From Burkholderia sp. (GTDB lineage: Bacteria; Pseudomonadota; Gammaproteobacteria; Burkholderiales; Burkholderiaceae): DNA of 53,053 bases. Both the position numbers and the translations under genes were made by a program. The stretch covers positions 1-53,053 of the forward strand of contig JASLEG010000006.1 of NCBI GenBank assembly GCA_030151225.1. Reading direction: 5' to 3'. Positions 15,984 through 25,377 of the stretch are shown here, in pieces. The notes below the pieces were generated by a model, which was given only the letters and a program-made list of their open reading frames with translations, searched no databases and was not told where the DNA came from. Every line of letters starts with the position of its first letter. Within the stretch, counting starts at the first letter, position 1.

Positions 15984-17183
15984 TCAGGCCTTCGACTTCG
16001 GCAGCCACGCCTTCACGAGCGACACCCACCAGGCCATGCCCGGCTTCAGCAGCGCATCGTTGAAGTCGTAGTTGGGGTTGTGCAGCGGAATCGCGCAGCC
16101 GCAGTTGCCGTGCTCGGAGCCGTCGCCGTTACCGATGAACACGTAGCAGCCGGGCCGGTGCTGCAGGTAGAACGAGAAATCCTCCGACGGCATCTGCGGC
16201 GCCACCTGCGCATCCACGCTGGCCGCGCCGAACACCGACTTCAGCACCTCGGCGGCGAAGCGCGTCTCGTCCACGTGATTGACGAGCGGCGGATACATGC
16301 GGTTGAACTCGAAGTTCAGGCGCACCTCGTAGGCCGTGGCGATGCCCTGCGCGATCTCGCGCATGCGCGTCTCGATGCGGTCGAGCACCGCGTCGCTGAA
16401 GGCGCGCACCGTGCCGTTCACGGTGGCCAGCGCCGGGATGATGTTGCCGGCGCTGCCCGCGTGGATCTCGGTCACCGACAGCACGGCCGCGTCGTTCGGA
16501 TCGAGGTTGCGCGACACGATGCTCTGCCAGGCCTGCACTAGCGCCGTGGACGCCACCACCGGATCGATCGCGCGCTGCGGCTGCGCCGCGTGCGCGCCCA
16601 CGCCCGTCAGCGCCACGCTGAAGGTATTGCTCGAGGCCATGATCGGGCCGGGCCGCAGCGCGAAGCTGCCGGCCGCGATGCCGGGCCAGTTGTGCGCGCC
16701 GAACACGGCATCCATCGGGCAACGCTCGAACAGGCCGTCCTCGATCATCAGGCGGGCCCCGGCGCCGCCCTCCTCGGCCGGCTGGAAGATGAAGTTGACG
16801 GTGCCGTCGAAGTCGCGGTTCTCGGCCAGAAAGCGCGCGGCGCCGAGCAGCATGGCGGTGTGACCGTCGTGGCCGCAGGCGTGCATCTTGCCGGGAAAGC
16901 GCGAGGCATGCGCGAAGCGGTTCTGCTCCTGCATCGGCAGCGCGTCCATGTCGGCGCGCAGGCCGATCGAGCGCGTGCCGCGGCCGGCGCGCAGCACGCC
17001 CACCAGGCCGTGGCCGCCGATCTCGCGCACCACGTCGATGCCCCAGCTCGAGAGCAGCCGCGCCACGTACTCCGCGGTCTGCTCCTCTTCGTGCCGCAGT
17101 TCCGGATGCGCGTGCAGATGTCGTCGGATGCGGATCAGGTCGTTCTCGATGGCGCCGAGGCGCGGGTCGTTCAGGAGAGTCAT
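15984..17183 (-). CDS. M20-family amidohydrolase (hippurate hydrolase-like)
   Basis: Metal-dependent cytoplasmic amidohydrolase of 399 residues. Motifs: HLHAHPEL near the N terminus, metal-ligand region MHACGHDGHTAMLLGAARF, catalytic glutamates in FQPAEEGGAGAR, dimerisation-domain HAAQPQRAIDPV, and the C-terminal metal/active-site region MPSEDFSFYL. Family members hydrolyse N-acyl amino acids, hippurate or IAA-amino-acid conjugates. The gene starts at ATG 17183, overlapping the transporter stop as ATGA, so the transporter probably imports its substrate and the divergent LysR regulator probably controls both. Confidence 0.92.
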   Translation of the reverse strand: MTLLNDPRLGAIENDLIRIRRHLHAHPELRHEEEQTAEYVARLLSSWGIDVVREIGGHGLVGVLRAGRGTRSIGLRADMDALPMQEQNRFAHASRFPGKMHACGHDGHTAMLLGAARFLAENRDFDGTVNFIFQPAEEGGAGARLMIEDGLFERCPMDAVFGAHNWPGIAAGSFALRPGPIMASSNTFSVALTGVGAHAAQPQRAIDPVVASTALVQAWQSIVSRNLDPNDAAVLSVTEIHAGSAGNIIPALATVNGTVRAFSDAVLDRIETRMREIAQGIATAYEVRLNFEFNRMYPPLVNHVDETRFAAEVLKSVFGAASVDAQVAPQMPSEDFSFYLQHRPGCYVFIGNGDGSEHGNCGCAIPLHNPNYDFNDALLKPGMAWWVSLVKAWLPKSKA

Positions 17184-18493
17184 TCGGTCAGGGCGCCATG
17201 CGCCGGTTGTTCGGAATTCTGTTTGGCGCGCGCCGACAGCGCGACCGGGATGCAGCTCACCAGCGCCGCGGCGGCCAGGTAGTAGCCCACCACCAGCTTG
17301 TCGCCGGTGGCGTTGATCAGCGTGGTGACGATCAGCGGCGTCAGGCCGCCGAACAGCGTCACGCCGGTGGCGTACGACAGGCCCACGCCGGTGGCGCGGA
17401 ACTGCACGGGAAACACGCCGGCCAGCACGTTCGAGGCGCAGGCCGCGTAGCAGGCCAGCAGCAGCGCGATGGTCGACTGTACGACGATCAGCGTGAGCCG
17501 GTCGGGATGCATCGACAGCAGCAGGAACAGCGGGTAGGCGGCCACCGCGGTGAGCAGCGCGCCGAACAGCATCGGGCGGCGCACGCCGATCCGGTCCGAC
17601 AGCATGCCCACCAGCGGACACGCGATCATCATCGTGATGCCGTAGGCGAGCTGGCCGAGATAGCTGTCGAACATGGCCATGTGCAGCTCGCGCACCGCGT
17701 AGGTCGTGAAGTAGTTCGACACGTAGGTCGCGATGGTCCAGAACACCATGATCGCCACGCCGCCGAGCAGCTGCCAGCGATGCCTGACGAGCTGCGGCCC
17801 GAGCGCCGCGGGGCGCTGCAGGCTGGCGCGCTCGAACGCCCGGGTTTCGGGGATCGAGCGGCGCACGTACCAGCCCACCGGCCCGATCAGCACGCCGAAC
17901 GCGAACGCGAAGCGCCAGGCGCCCCCGTTGATCTGCGCGTCGCTGAACAGGTGCGTGAGCGTCATGCCCACCAGGCCCGCCAGCATCACGCCGGCGCCCT
18001 GCGACATCTGCTGGAACGAGGAGGCGAAGCCGCGCCGCGAGGCCGGCGCGTTCTCGATCAGCAGCGCCACCGAGCCGCCGATCTCGCCACCGGCCGAGAA
18101 GCCCTGCAGCAGGCGGCCGAGCACCACGATCACCGGCGCGGCCAGGCCGATCGACGCGTACGAAGGGCACACGGCCAGCACCAGCGTGCTGGCCGCCATC
18201 AGCACCAGCGTCAGGCTCAGCGCGCGGCGGCGGCCGGCGCGATCCGCATAGCGGCCGAGCACCAGCGCGCCGAACGGGCGTGCCACGAAGCCCACCGCGA
18301 AGGTCATGAAGGTGAGCAGCAGCGAGACGAATTCGGAGTGCGTAGCGAAGAAGGTGCGCGAGATCGGCACCGCGAAGATGCCGTAGGCGATGAAGTCGTA
18401 GATTTCGAGCAGATTGCCGACCGAGGCGGCGGCAAAGGTCCTGCGTTCGGACGTGGCCGTATCGAGGCCGTGGCGATCACCGGAGCGTGTCAT
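17180..18493 (-). CDS. MFS transporter, metabolite:H+ symporter (MHS) family
   Basis: Inner-membrane transporter of about 437 residues with twelve hydrophobic segments. The MHS hallmarks are AASVGNLLEIYDFIAYGIFA near the N terminus, the loop-2/3 motif GRYADRAGRRRAL, and LLQGFSAGGEIGGSVALLIE. Related carriers import organic acids, betaine-like compounds or N-acyl compounds. I chose ATG 18493; the frame also opens at a TTG 33 bases upstream, and neither has a strong ribosome site. It is coupled by ATGA overlap to the M20 amidohydrolase and is divergent from the LysR gene across 244 bases. Confidence 0.9.
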   Translation of the reverse strand: MTRSGDRHGLDTATSERRTFAAASVGNLLEIYDFIAYGIFAVPISRTFFATHSEFVSLLLTFMTFAVGFVARPFGALVLGRYADRAGRRRALSLTLVLMAASTLVLAVCPSYASIGLAAPVIVVLGRLLQGFSAGGEIGGSVALLIENAPASRRGFASSFQQMSQGAGVMLAGLVGMTLTHLFSDAQINGGAWRFAFAFGVLIGPVGWYVRRSIPETRAFERASLQRPAALGPQLVRHRWQLLGGVAIMVFWTIATYVSNYFTTYAVRELHMAMFDSYLGQLAYGITMMIACPLVGMLSDRIGVRRPMLFGALLTAVAAYPLFLLLSMHPDRLTLIVVQSTIALLLACYAACASNVLAGVFPVQFRATGVGLSYATGVTLFGGLTPLIVTTLINATGDKLVVGYYLAAAALVSCIPVALSARAKQNSEQPAHGALTE

Positions 18494-18737
18494 GGGAGGG
18501 TTCGGTCGATGTTGGAATAGGCCCAAATCTACCGCCGCCGCCCCGCCTCATCGCCATACTATTCAAAAATACCGGGAATGCCTGCAAGGCATATCCACGG
18601 GAAAACACGGATCCGGCGCGGGTTTCGCGCGCTGCAGCGCGCATCCTTCGGGTCGCTTCCCGCGGGTCGCCCCGGCTGGCCCGCCGGGTTTTGACGTGCA
18701 AGACTGTCGGCACCTCGACTCTCGCCCCGCTTGCTTC

Positions 18738-19682
18738 ATGGACATCCGACACGTCCGCTACTTCCTGGCCGTCGCCGACTCCGGCAGCGTGGCCGCCGCG
18801 GCGCGCCAGCTGCACATCGTGCAACCGGCATTGAGCCGCCAGATTCGCGATCTCGAGGAGGAGCTCGGCGCGCCGCTGTTCTCGCGCAGCGCGCGTGGCG
18901 TGGAGCTGACCGCCGCCGGCGAGCAGTTCGCGCTGGACGCGCGCAAGCTGCTGATCGATTTCCAGTCGGCGCGGCAGCGCGCGCTGCGCGTGGCGCAGGG
19001 CAGCGCCGGCGCGCTGCGGCTCGGCATCTCGCCCGCCTACGGCTGGCACCCGGCGATCCTCTCGCAGATCAACCGCTTTCGCGAGGCGCATCCCGACATC
19101 TCGCTGCGCGTCGAGCCGATGCTCGCGGCGCGCCAGCTCACGGCGATCGCCGACGGCGAACTCGACGCGGGCTTCTTCGGCTGGCGCGATGCGCGCGACA
19201 CGCGCTTCAGCGCCATGACGGTGTTCGATTGCGGGCTGCGCATCGCCGTGCCGCGGCGCGCCGGCATCGTGATGCAGGTGCCCGAGCGGCTGTCCGATCT
19301 CGCGCCGCTGCCCAGCGTGTGGTTCGACCGCGACACGGCCCCCACCTACTACGACTTCCTGATCCGCCAGTGCCAGCTCGCCGGCTTCTCGCCGAACATC
19401 GTGCAGCTCGGCGGCGACACCACCACCATCCTCGGGCTGGTGGCGGCCGGCTTCGGCTACTCGATCGTGCCCGACAGCGCGCAGCACTGCTGCCCGTCCT
19501 CCACCGCGCTGATCGCGCATCCCGAGCTCACCATGAGCTACCCGGTGGAGTTCGTGTGGAAGCAGGAGCACCTGAACGGGCCGCTCGCCCGCTTCATTCG
19601 CGACATGGAACCGCGCGTGCCGTTCGACCCGCACGCAACCTGGTCCGGCGAAGCTCCGACGACGAACGGCGCACCTGCCTGA
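18738..19682 (+). CDS. LysR-family transcriptional regulator
   Basis: Regulator of 314 residues. The N-terminal winged HTH (residues 1-60) starts MDIRHVRYFLAVADSGSVAA, with ARQLHIVQPALSRQIRDLEE as the recognition-helix region. A type-2 periplasmic-binding-protein-like effector domain follows (GALRLGISPAYGWHPAILS, LAPLPSVWFDRDTAP, LGLVAAGFGYSIVPDSA). It is divergent from the MHS transporter/M20 amidohydrolase operon and probably its activator, with sites in the 244-base gap, where I could not single out one T-N11-A box. Its 3' end forms half of the hairpin at 19663-19695. Confidence 0.92.
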   Translation: MDIRHVRYFLAVADSGSVAAAARQLHIVQPALSRQIRDLEEELGAPLFSRSARGVELTAAGEQFALDARKLLIDFQSARQRALRVAQGSAGALRLGISPAYGWHPAILSQINRFREAHPDISLRVEPMLAARQLTAIADGELDAGFFGWRDARDTRFSAMTVFDCGLRIAVPRRAGIVMQVPERLSDLAPLPSVWFDRDTAPTYYDFLIRQCQLAGFSPNIVQLGGDTTTILGLVAAGFGYSIVPDSAQHCCPSSTALIAHPELTMSYPVEFVWKQEHLNGPLARFIRDMEPRVPFDPHATWSGEAPTTNGAPA

Positions 19683-19695
19683 GGTGCGCCGTTCG
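19663..19695. terminator. Long hairpin spanning the LysR stop codon
   Basis: A perfect 14-base stem (19663-19676 with 19682-19695) and a five-base loop overlap the last codons of the LysR gene. It lies between convergent genes (LysR and porin) and has no T-tract on either side, so it may block transcription from both directions or be an intrinsic barrier. Confidence 0.55.
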
Positions 19696-19745
19696 CGGGG
19701 CGGCCGGTACCGCGCCGCGCCCTTTCCCGCGGTCGAAACCCGCGA

Positions 19746-20918
19746 TCAGAACTTGTGGCGAATCGCCAGGTGCACGGCGCCCTGGTGATCGACGGACGAC
19801 GGCGTGAGGCTCGCCAGCGCGGCCACCGCCTGCTTGCCCGTGGAATCGTGGCCCGAGGCCTTCTGATACACGGCCGAGAAGTACACGTCGGTGCGCTTGG
19901 ACAGCGCGTAATCGGCGCCGATCTCGCCCTGGTAGTAGCGCGCACCCGCGTTCGAGGCGCCATTGGAGAGCGTCTCCGTGCCGCTGCGCGTGTAGTCGAA
20001 GCCGGTGCCGAGCATCAGCGCCGGCGTGACCTGGTAGCGCAGGCTCAGTTCGGCGTTGTTGAAGCTCGCGCTGCTGCCGGCGCGGAATGCCGAGCTGCCG
20101 TTGCCGCCGAGGTTCAGGAAGCGGATGTTCGAGTAGGTCGCCCCCAGCGTGGCCGCGCCGATCGCATAGGTGCCGCCGAGCGCGATCACCTGATACGAAT
20201 TGGCCGAGGTGTAGCCCGAATAGATCGGATTGCTGACCACCGCCGCCGTGGTGGCGCTGCTGTTGCCGAACAGGCCGGCCAGGTTCGACGGCGTGCGCGC
20301 GTTCAGGTAGCCCACGCCGACCGTGAGCGGGCCGCCCGTGTAGCCGGCGCCGAGCGACCAGATCTGGTTCTGCGAGACGTTGCCGGCCGTGCCGCCGAGG
20401 CTGTAGGTGCCGCCCCAGGTCAGGCCGCCGTAGCGCGGGCCGCTGAACTTGATGGTGTTGTTGGTGCGGTACGAGTTGTTGAAGTTGTCGATGTCGCCGG
20501 CGTGCGCGGTGAAGGTGCCGCCCCACGCGTCGGCCACGCTCAGGATCCCCACGTAATCGACCACCGAATCGTACTGGCGACCCAGCGTGACGCGGCCATA
20601 TTGATCGCTGGCGATCCCCACCCAGGCCTGGCGGCCGAACATCAGGCCGCCCTGCCCGAGCTTGCCGCTGTTCACGTCGAAGCCGTTCTCGAGCGTGAAG
20701 ACCGCCTTCAGGCCGCCGCCGAGGTTTTCCTCGCCGCGCAGGCCGAAACGGCTGCCCTGCAGCATGCCCGAGGACATGTTGTAGAGCGAATGGCCGCCCG
20801 CATTCGAGGTGTAGTTGATGCCCTCGTCGATGATCCCGTACAAGGTCACGCTGCCCTGCGCGTGCGCGAGATTCGAGAGCGCGCCGAATGCCGCCGCCGT
20901 GATCAACACTTTCTTCAT
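19746..20918 (-). CDS. General porin (Burkholderia OmpC-like, porin_4 family)
   Basis: Outer-membrane porin of 390 residues. The signal peptide is MKKVLITAAAFGALSNLAHA and the mature N terminus is QGSVTLYGIIDEGINYTSNA. Typical strand and loop motifs are SRFGLRGEENLGGGLKAVFT, MFGRQAWVGIASDQYGRVTL and a terminal LAIRHKF. The ATG at 20918 has AGGGGATC upstream. It is a different paralogue from the porin at 4370-5404 and closer to classic Opc/OmpC-type Burkholderia porins. It converges with the LysR gene and precedes nothing on its strand before 19.7 kb. Confidence 0.94.
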   Translation of the reverse strand: MKKVLITAAAFGALSNLAHAQGSVTLYGIIDEGINYTSNAGGHSLYNMSSGMLQGSRFGLRGEENLGGGLKAVFTLENGFDVNSGKLGQGGLMFGRQAWVGIASDQYGRVTLGRQYDSVVDYVGILSVADAWGGTFTAHAGDIDNFNNSYRTNNTIKFSGPRYGGLTWGGTYSLGGTAGNVSQNQIWSLGAGYTGGPLTVGVGYLNARTPSNLAGLFGNSSATTAAVVSNPIYSGYTSANSYQVIALGGTYAIGAATLGATYSNIRFLNLGGNGSSAFRAGSSASFNNAELSLRYQVTPALMLGTGFDYTRSGTETLSNGASNAGARYYQGEIGADYALSKRTDVYFSAVYQKASGHDSTGKQAVAALASLTPSSVDHQGAVHLAIRHKF

Positions 20919-21077
20919 GATGCGATCCCCTGGTTCACTTTTCCGTTAGACATACTGATTGATTGTTCCTGATCGGTTCAGGCACGGTGATCTTAGGGGC
21001 GATCAAAAATCGTGAAAATTACCTAAAAGCGAGTGGCGATATACCTCGCCGGCATAGCAGGCGAGTCGTAAAAGAAC

Positions 21078-21113
21078 GGGGGCCGCGCCGCCGACAAAGG
21101 CGGGGCGGCCCCC
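21078..21113 (-). terminator. Rho-independent terminator of the chemoreceptor gene
   Basis: Arms GGGGGCCGC (21078-21086) and GCGGCCCCC (21105-21113) pair, with further GC pairs inside. On the minus strand they are followed by GTTCTTTTAC. It lies 20 bases after the chemoreceptor stop codon. Confidence 0.75.
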
Positions 21114-21133
21114 GAGGGCAGATCGGAGTCGCG

Positions 21134-23011
21134 TCAGTCGAGGCGGAAGGTCTTCACCGCGTCCACCAGCTCCTGCGCCTGCTGGTTCAGCGAGGCGGCC
21201 GCCGCGGCCGACTGCTCGACCAGCGCCGCGTTCTGCTGGGTGACGCGGTCCACCTCGGCGAAACTGCCGTCGATCTGCGAGATTCGCGAGCTCTGCTCGC
21301 CGATCGAATCCTCGATCTCGGAGATGAACTGGTTCACGCGGCCGATCGCGGTGACGGTCTGGTCGATCGTGGCGCCCGTGGCGCCCACCCGGTGCGCGCC
21401 GGCCTGCACGTTGCGCGTCGATTCCTCGATCAGCTCCTTGATCTCGCGCGCGGCGGTGGCGCTGCTCTGCGCGAGGCGGCGCACCTCGGAGGCCACCACG
21501 CTGAAGCCGCGCCCGCCCTCGCCGGCGCGGGCCGCCTCCACCGCGGCGTTCAGCGCGAGGATGTTGGTCTGGAACGCGATGCCGTCGATCACGCCGATGA
21601 TCTCGTTGATCGCGCTCGACGAACGCGCGATCTGCTCGATCGTCGACACCACCTCGGTCATCGCCGCGCCGCCGCTGCAGGCCATGTCGCTGGTGGAGGA
21701 TGCCAGCTCGCTCGCCTGCTTCGAGGCGTCCACCGAATTGCGCAGCCCGGTGGCCAGCTCGGTCAGCGCCGAGGCGGTTTCCTCGAGGCTCGCCGCCGAG
21801 CTCTCGGTGCGGCGCGCGAGGTCGCGATTGCCGACCTCGATCTCGGCGGTCGCCACCTGCATCGCCTCCACCCCGGTGCGGATCTGCAGCAGCACGCCGC
21901 GCATCTTGTCGACGAACTCGTTGAACGAGCCGGCGATCTGCGCCACCTCGTCCTCGCCCACCACCGGCAGGCGCTGCGTGAGGTCGCCGGTGCCGCTGCC
22001 GATCACGCTCATCGCGTTGCGCACCTGCGCGAGGCGCCGGAACGACGAGGCGGTCAGCCACGCGGCCACCGCCACCGCCACGCAGGCCAGCACGATGCTG
22101 AGCAGCAGCATCGCGCGCAGCACGTCGCGCAGGCCCACGGTGGCCTCGCGCTCGTCGAGCGCGACCACCAGATACCACTCCGTGCCCGGTACCGCGCGCA
22201 CCATCAGCAGCTTGGGCACGCCGCCGATCGCGAGCTCGGTGGGCGTGCTCGCGTCGGCCATGCGCGCGAGCGCGTCGGGGCTCAGCGCGGGCGCGATCTC
22301 GGTGGACGGCTTGAGCGTGATGGCCGCGTCGTGATGCGCGATCACCTGGCCGTCCTTGCCCACCACGAAGGCGAAGCTCGACGGCGTGGGATGCACGGCG
22401 TCCACCACCTCGCGCACGCCGTCGAGCGTGACCGCCCCGCCGATCGCGCCGACCGCGGCGCCGTCGCGCTTGATCGGCGCCGCGAACGACACGAACAGCA
22501 CGCCGGTGGACGCATCCGGATAGGGCTTGGTCAGCACCAGGTTGCCCGAGGTCATCGGGGCGATGTACCAGGGCCGCGTGGTGGGATCGTAGCCGGGCGG
22601 CGTCGGGTGATTCGAGTAGAAGGTATGGTCCGGCCAGCCGACCGTGGCCACCTCGAAGCCGTCGGCCTGCGCCATGTGCTTGACGTAGCCCTGCGGGTCG
22701 CCATGCTCGACCAGTGCCGCCGTCTCGGTCACCGCGCGCTTCTTGGCGGTGACCCATTGCCCGATGGTGGCCAGGTTGCCGTTGACGATCGCCACGAGGT
22801 TCGCGTCGATGGTGTCCATCGTGCTGTTTCGCACGATCAGGTAGATCATGCCGCCGGACAGCGCCAGCGACGCGATCACGGTGCCCATGACGATGGCGAG
22901 GATTCTGCTGCGCAATGAACGGATCAAGGCGGGCCTCAAACATAGGAAGAATTCGCGAAACGCCGCATGCCGCCGGCATCGCCGGCAGGCCGCCCGAAAC
23001 GTTCCACGCAT
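21134..23011 (-). CDS. Methyl-accepting chemotaxis protein with dCache-type sensor
   Basis: Inner-membrane chemoreceptor. A first membrane segment (ILAIVMGTVIASLALSGGMI) is followed by a roughly 260-residue periplasmic dCache-like sensor (with DPTTRPWYIAPM and GAIGGAVTLDGV) and a second membrane segment (LLLSIVLACVAVAVAAWLTA). HAMP and the cytoplasmic signalling hairpin come next, with the core GIAFQTNILALNAAVEAARA and the adjacent GEGGRGFSVVASEVR. It lacks a C-terminal CheR pentapeptide. The N terminus is uncertain: ATG 23011 and several downstream TTG codons are possible, and the frame is open to 23071. dCache domains of this type often bind amino acids or organic acids. Confidence 0.88.
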   Translation of the reverse strand: MRGTFRAACRRCRRHAAFREFFLCLRPALIRSLRSRILAIVMGTVIASLALSGGMIYLIVRNSTMDTIDANLVAIVNGNLATIGQWVTAKKRAVTETAALVEHGDPQGYVKHMAQADGFEVATVGWPDHTFYSNHPTPPGYDPTTRPWYIAPMTSGNLVLTKPYPDASTGVLFVSFAAPIKRDGAAVGAIGGAVTLDGVREVVDAVHPTPSSFAFVVGKDGQVIAHHDAAITLKPSTEIAPALSPDALARMADASTPTELAIGGVPKLLMVRAVPGTEWYLVVALDEREATVGLRDVLRAMLLLSIVLACVAVAVAAWLTASSFRRLAQVRNAMSVIGSGTGDLTQRLPVVGEDEVAQIAGSFNEFVDKMRGVLLQIRTGVEAMQVATAEIEVGNRDLARRTESSAASLEETASALTELATGLRNSVDASKQASELASSTSDMACSGGAAMTEVVSTIEQIARSSSAINEIIGVIDGIAFQTNILALNAAVEAARAGEGGRGFSVVASEVRRLAQSSATAAREIKELIEESTRNVQAGAHRVGATGATIDQTVTAIGRVNQFISEIEDSIGEQSSRISQIDGSFAEVDRVTQQNAALVEQSAAAAASLNQQAQELVDAVKTFRLD

Positions 23012-23222
23012 GTCCGCTTTAACGACGCGCACCTGATCGACTTGAGGGGGCGGGCTATAGGATCGAAGCATGGCTGCACAAACTTTTAGGTAGTGCCGAT
23101 CAATCCGCCGACGATATGATGATTACGCCAAGAAAGCCGGGGCGCATCTCGTTCCGTATACGCTGAGCCAGCCGCCGCCTCGCCTTTGCCGTTCCCCGCC
23201 ATCTCGCTCACAGGGCCCCGCC

Positions 23223-23934
23223 ATGCAACTGAAATGGCTCGGCACGAAGCCGGTGGCGCGCACCAAGCCGCTCGAACTGACGCCGGCCGGCATGCTGTTC
23301 CTCGACGCCGCCACCAACGCGGTGGAGACGCTGCACACGGCGCGCACCCAACTGCAGGACGCGGCGCCCGTGATCGACGACACCTTGCGCATCGCCACCG
23401 GCCGCACGCTCGCCTCCACCTTCTTCCCCGACTGGTACGCGCAGATCGCCGCGCAGGTGGGCGCGTTCTCGGCGGCGCTGTCGACCGGCAGCGCCGAGGA
23501 CGCGATCCTGCAGCTGGCCGCCGGCGAGGTGGACCTGCTGATCGTGTATTCGAGCCCGCACACCCGCCTGCTGATCGATCGCACGCGCTACGACTGGCGC
23601 TCGGTGGCACCCGAGCGGCTGGTGCCGGTCGGCGCGCTGGACGCGCGCGGCGGTGCCGTGGCTCGCCTTCGCGCGCACCATGGCGCTGCGCACCGTGCTC
23701 GCGCGACATCTGGCCGAGCTGCCCGAGCGGCCCGCGCTGCAGCCCGTCTACCAGGCCGATTCCTACGAGCCGATCCGGCGCGGCGACCTCGCGATCGTCG
23801 GGCCGCGCGACTGGCAGATCGGCTTCAACATCGTGCCGTATCGCCGCGCGCACGAAACCCATCCGGTGCTCGACGCGATCTGGCGCGTGGCGGTGGGGGA
23901 AGCCGGAGAAGTGGACGCGGCCGACCCCGCCTGA
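23223..23934 (+). pseudogene. Broken LysR-family regulator gene
   Basis: The frame starting at 23223 reads QLKWLGTKPVARTKPLELTP, which corresponds to the wing end of a LysR HTH; the first roughly 30 residues, including the recognition helix, are absent. The effector domain continues (DTLRIATGRTLASTFFPDWY, QLAAGEVDLLIVYSSPHT) to about residue 140, then the coding frame shifts by one near 23640-23655. It resumes as LAFARTMALRTVLARHLAEL and DLAIVGPRDWQIGFNIVPYR, stopping at 23934. The lesion is thus both a 5' truncation and a frameshift. The last part looks like a complete LysR C terminus. The gene faces an MFS remnant behind a palindromic site. Confidence 0.85.
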
Positions 23935-23972
23935 CACGCGCCGCGGCGCCGCGCCCCGATCGGCATCTTGCC

Positions 23973-23987
23973 GTGCCGAATCGGCAC
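23973..23987. promoter_or_regulatory. Palindrome between the LysR and MFS remnants
   Basis: GTGCCG-AAT-CGGCAC is a perfect interrupted palindrome in the gap between the broken LysR gene and the truncated MFS gene, of the size and T-N11-A style of LysR-type operators. It is probably the old binding site of the lost regulator. Confidence 0.45.
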
Positions 23988-24101
23988 AATCGCGCTTTTT
24001 CGGCTCCCTACACTGCGCCTTCGACTGGCACCAAAGACGGCCACACCGGCACCGTCGTGCACCCCGATCCCCACCGCCAGCGTCACCAGAGGAACGACAC
24101 C

Positions 24102-24275
24102 ATGACACCGGACCTGAGCACGGCGCCCGCGCGAGCGCGCAATCCATGGCGGGAAATCTGCGCCGCGAGCATCGGCAACGCGCTCGCGTTCTACGACGAT
24201 TGCGTGATCGTGCAGCCGTCGCTGCGCCAGCTCGGCGAGAACGTCACGATGATGCGGCTCGGGCGTCGCCGGTGA
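24102..24275 (+). pseudogene. N-terminal remnant of an MHS/MFS transporter gene
   Basis: The frame starts at ATG 24102 behind AGAGGAACG and encodes ARARNPWREICAASIGNALA followed by FYDD, the N terminus of an MHS-family transporter (compare AASVGNLLEIYDFIAYG in the intact carrier at 17180-18493). After about 35 residues it switches to unrelated sequence, VIVQPSLRQLGENVTMMRLG, and stops after 57 codons. The switch point near 24205 looks like a deletion junction joining the start of one gene to the end of another, which I cannot identify. Confidence 0.7.
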
Positions 24276-24297
24276 GACGGCGACGGGCCGCCGCCGG

Positions 24298-25377
24298 TCA
24301 CGGCTCGATCACGGTCATCCTGAACGGCCCGGCGTGCGCCGCCGCATGCGCGACGGCGCGGTTAGCCTCGTCGAGCGCGAAGCGGCTCACCGCGAAGTGG
24401 CCGAGATCGAGCAGGCTGCCGCGGATCAGGCCCGTCATGCCGGTCACCGCCTCGCGCGCGCACATCCACTTGCCGCGCAGCGTGATGTCGTTGCGCATGA
24501 TCCACGGATACGGCAGGTCGAGGCCCGCGCCGCCGAGCATGCCCACCCCCCCCATCAGCACCACGCGCCCGTAGGGGCGCACCGTCATCACCGCGGCACG
24601 CACCACGGTGGCCGGCACCGACGGCGGCATCAGGTCCATCACGCAGTCGATCGGCCCGGGCGCGGCGCGCCGCATGCGCTCGCGGTCGGCATCCTCGTCG
24701 CCGCTCAGCACCACCGTGCGCACGCGCTCGCCGAAGCGCCGTTCGAGATCGCCCAGCGCTGCCGCATTGCGGCCCGGCGCGACCACGCAGCGCGCGCCCA
24801 TCGCGAGCGCCACCGCCACGCCGGCGCTGCCGAAGTGGCCGGTGGCGCCGCTCATCAGCAGGGTCTCGCCGGCCTGCAACCCGGCGGCCAGCAGGCCGCC
24901 GTACGGCACCAGCAGCGTGGTCAGCGCGCACCAGCGCGCCGCCTCGGCCGGATCGATCGCGCCGATCGGCACCGCGTTCTCGGTCGGCACGCGCAACTGC
25001 TCGGCGAACGGCCCGTCGTGGTAATGGCGGTGCAGCTGCAGGCCGCCTTCGCCGCGCGCGCTCCAGCCCTGCAGCACGATGTCGGGCATCAGCGCGTCGT
25101 CGCGCGAGCGCACGGTGGGGTCGCAGAATACCCAGTCGCCGGGCTCGAGCTTCGTGGCGTCGGGGCCCACCTCGCGCACGCGGCCGATCGCGCCGCAGCC
25201 CGGAATCATCGGCAGTTCGATCGGATAGCGGCGCGCGCCGCTGAACACCTCGTCGGCATATGCAAGCACCGGCGCGGCCGCCACGTCGACGATCACCTCG
25301 CCGGTGCCGATCACGGGGGCGGGCACGGTGCCGATCACGAGCGGCTGGCCCAGCGTTTCGAGGATGGCTGCCTTCAT
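24298..25377 (-). CDS. Zinc-type/MDR-family alcohol dehydrogenase-like oxidoreductase
   Basis: Medium-chain dehydrogenase/reductase of 359 residues. An N-terminal GroES-like domain (MKAAILETLGQPLVIGTVPA, PMIPGCGAIGRVREVGPDA, GDWVFCDPTVRS) is followed by a Rossmann domain with LLMSGATGHFGSAGVAVALA and VVAPGRNAAALGDLE. The classical zinc-binding GHE and four-cysteine lobe are not evident, so a zinc-free quinone-oxidoreductase-like reaction is possible. The ATG at 25377 is divergent from the MmyB-type regulator across 139 bases, a common arrangement in which the regulator controls the oxidoreductase. An eight-base C run lies within the coding region near 24546. Confidence 0.88.
   Translation of the reverse strand: MKAAILETLGQPLVIGTVPAPVIGTGEVIVDVAAAPVLAYADEVFSGARRYPIELPMIPGCGAIGRVREVGPDATKLEPGDWVFCDPTVRSRDDALMPDIVLQGWSARGEGGLQLHRHYHDGPFAEQLRVPTENAVPIGAIDPAEAARWCALTTLLVPYGGLLAAGLQAGETLLMSGATGHFGSAGVAVALAMGARCVVAPGRNAAALGDLERRFGERVRTVVLSGDEDADRERMRRAAPGPIDCVMDLMPPSVPATVVRAAVMTVRPYGRVVLMGGVGMLGGAGLDLPYPWIMRNDITLRGKWMCAREAVTGMTGLIRGSLLDLGHFAVSRFALDEANRAVAHAAAHAGPFRMTVIEP

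Noticed and set aside
20963..22918. Plus-strand open frame of 651 codons opposite the chemoreceptor
   Set aside because: Shadow frame: low-complexity His/Arg/Ala composition, while the minus strand encodes a full MCP with conserved hairpin.
23119..23132. 14-base match to the pUC/M13 lacZ-alpha leader (ATGATTACGCCAAG), suggestive of vector contamination
   Set aside because: The match ends after 14 bases and the flanking sequence on both sides is ordinary high-GC chromosomal DNA; no polylinker follows.
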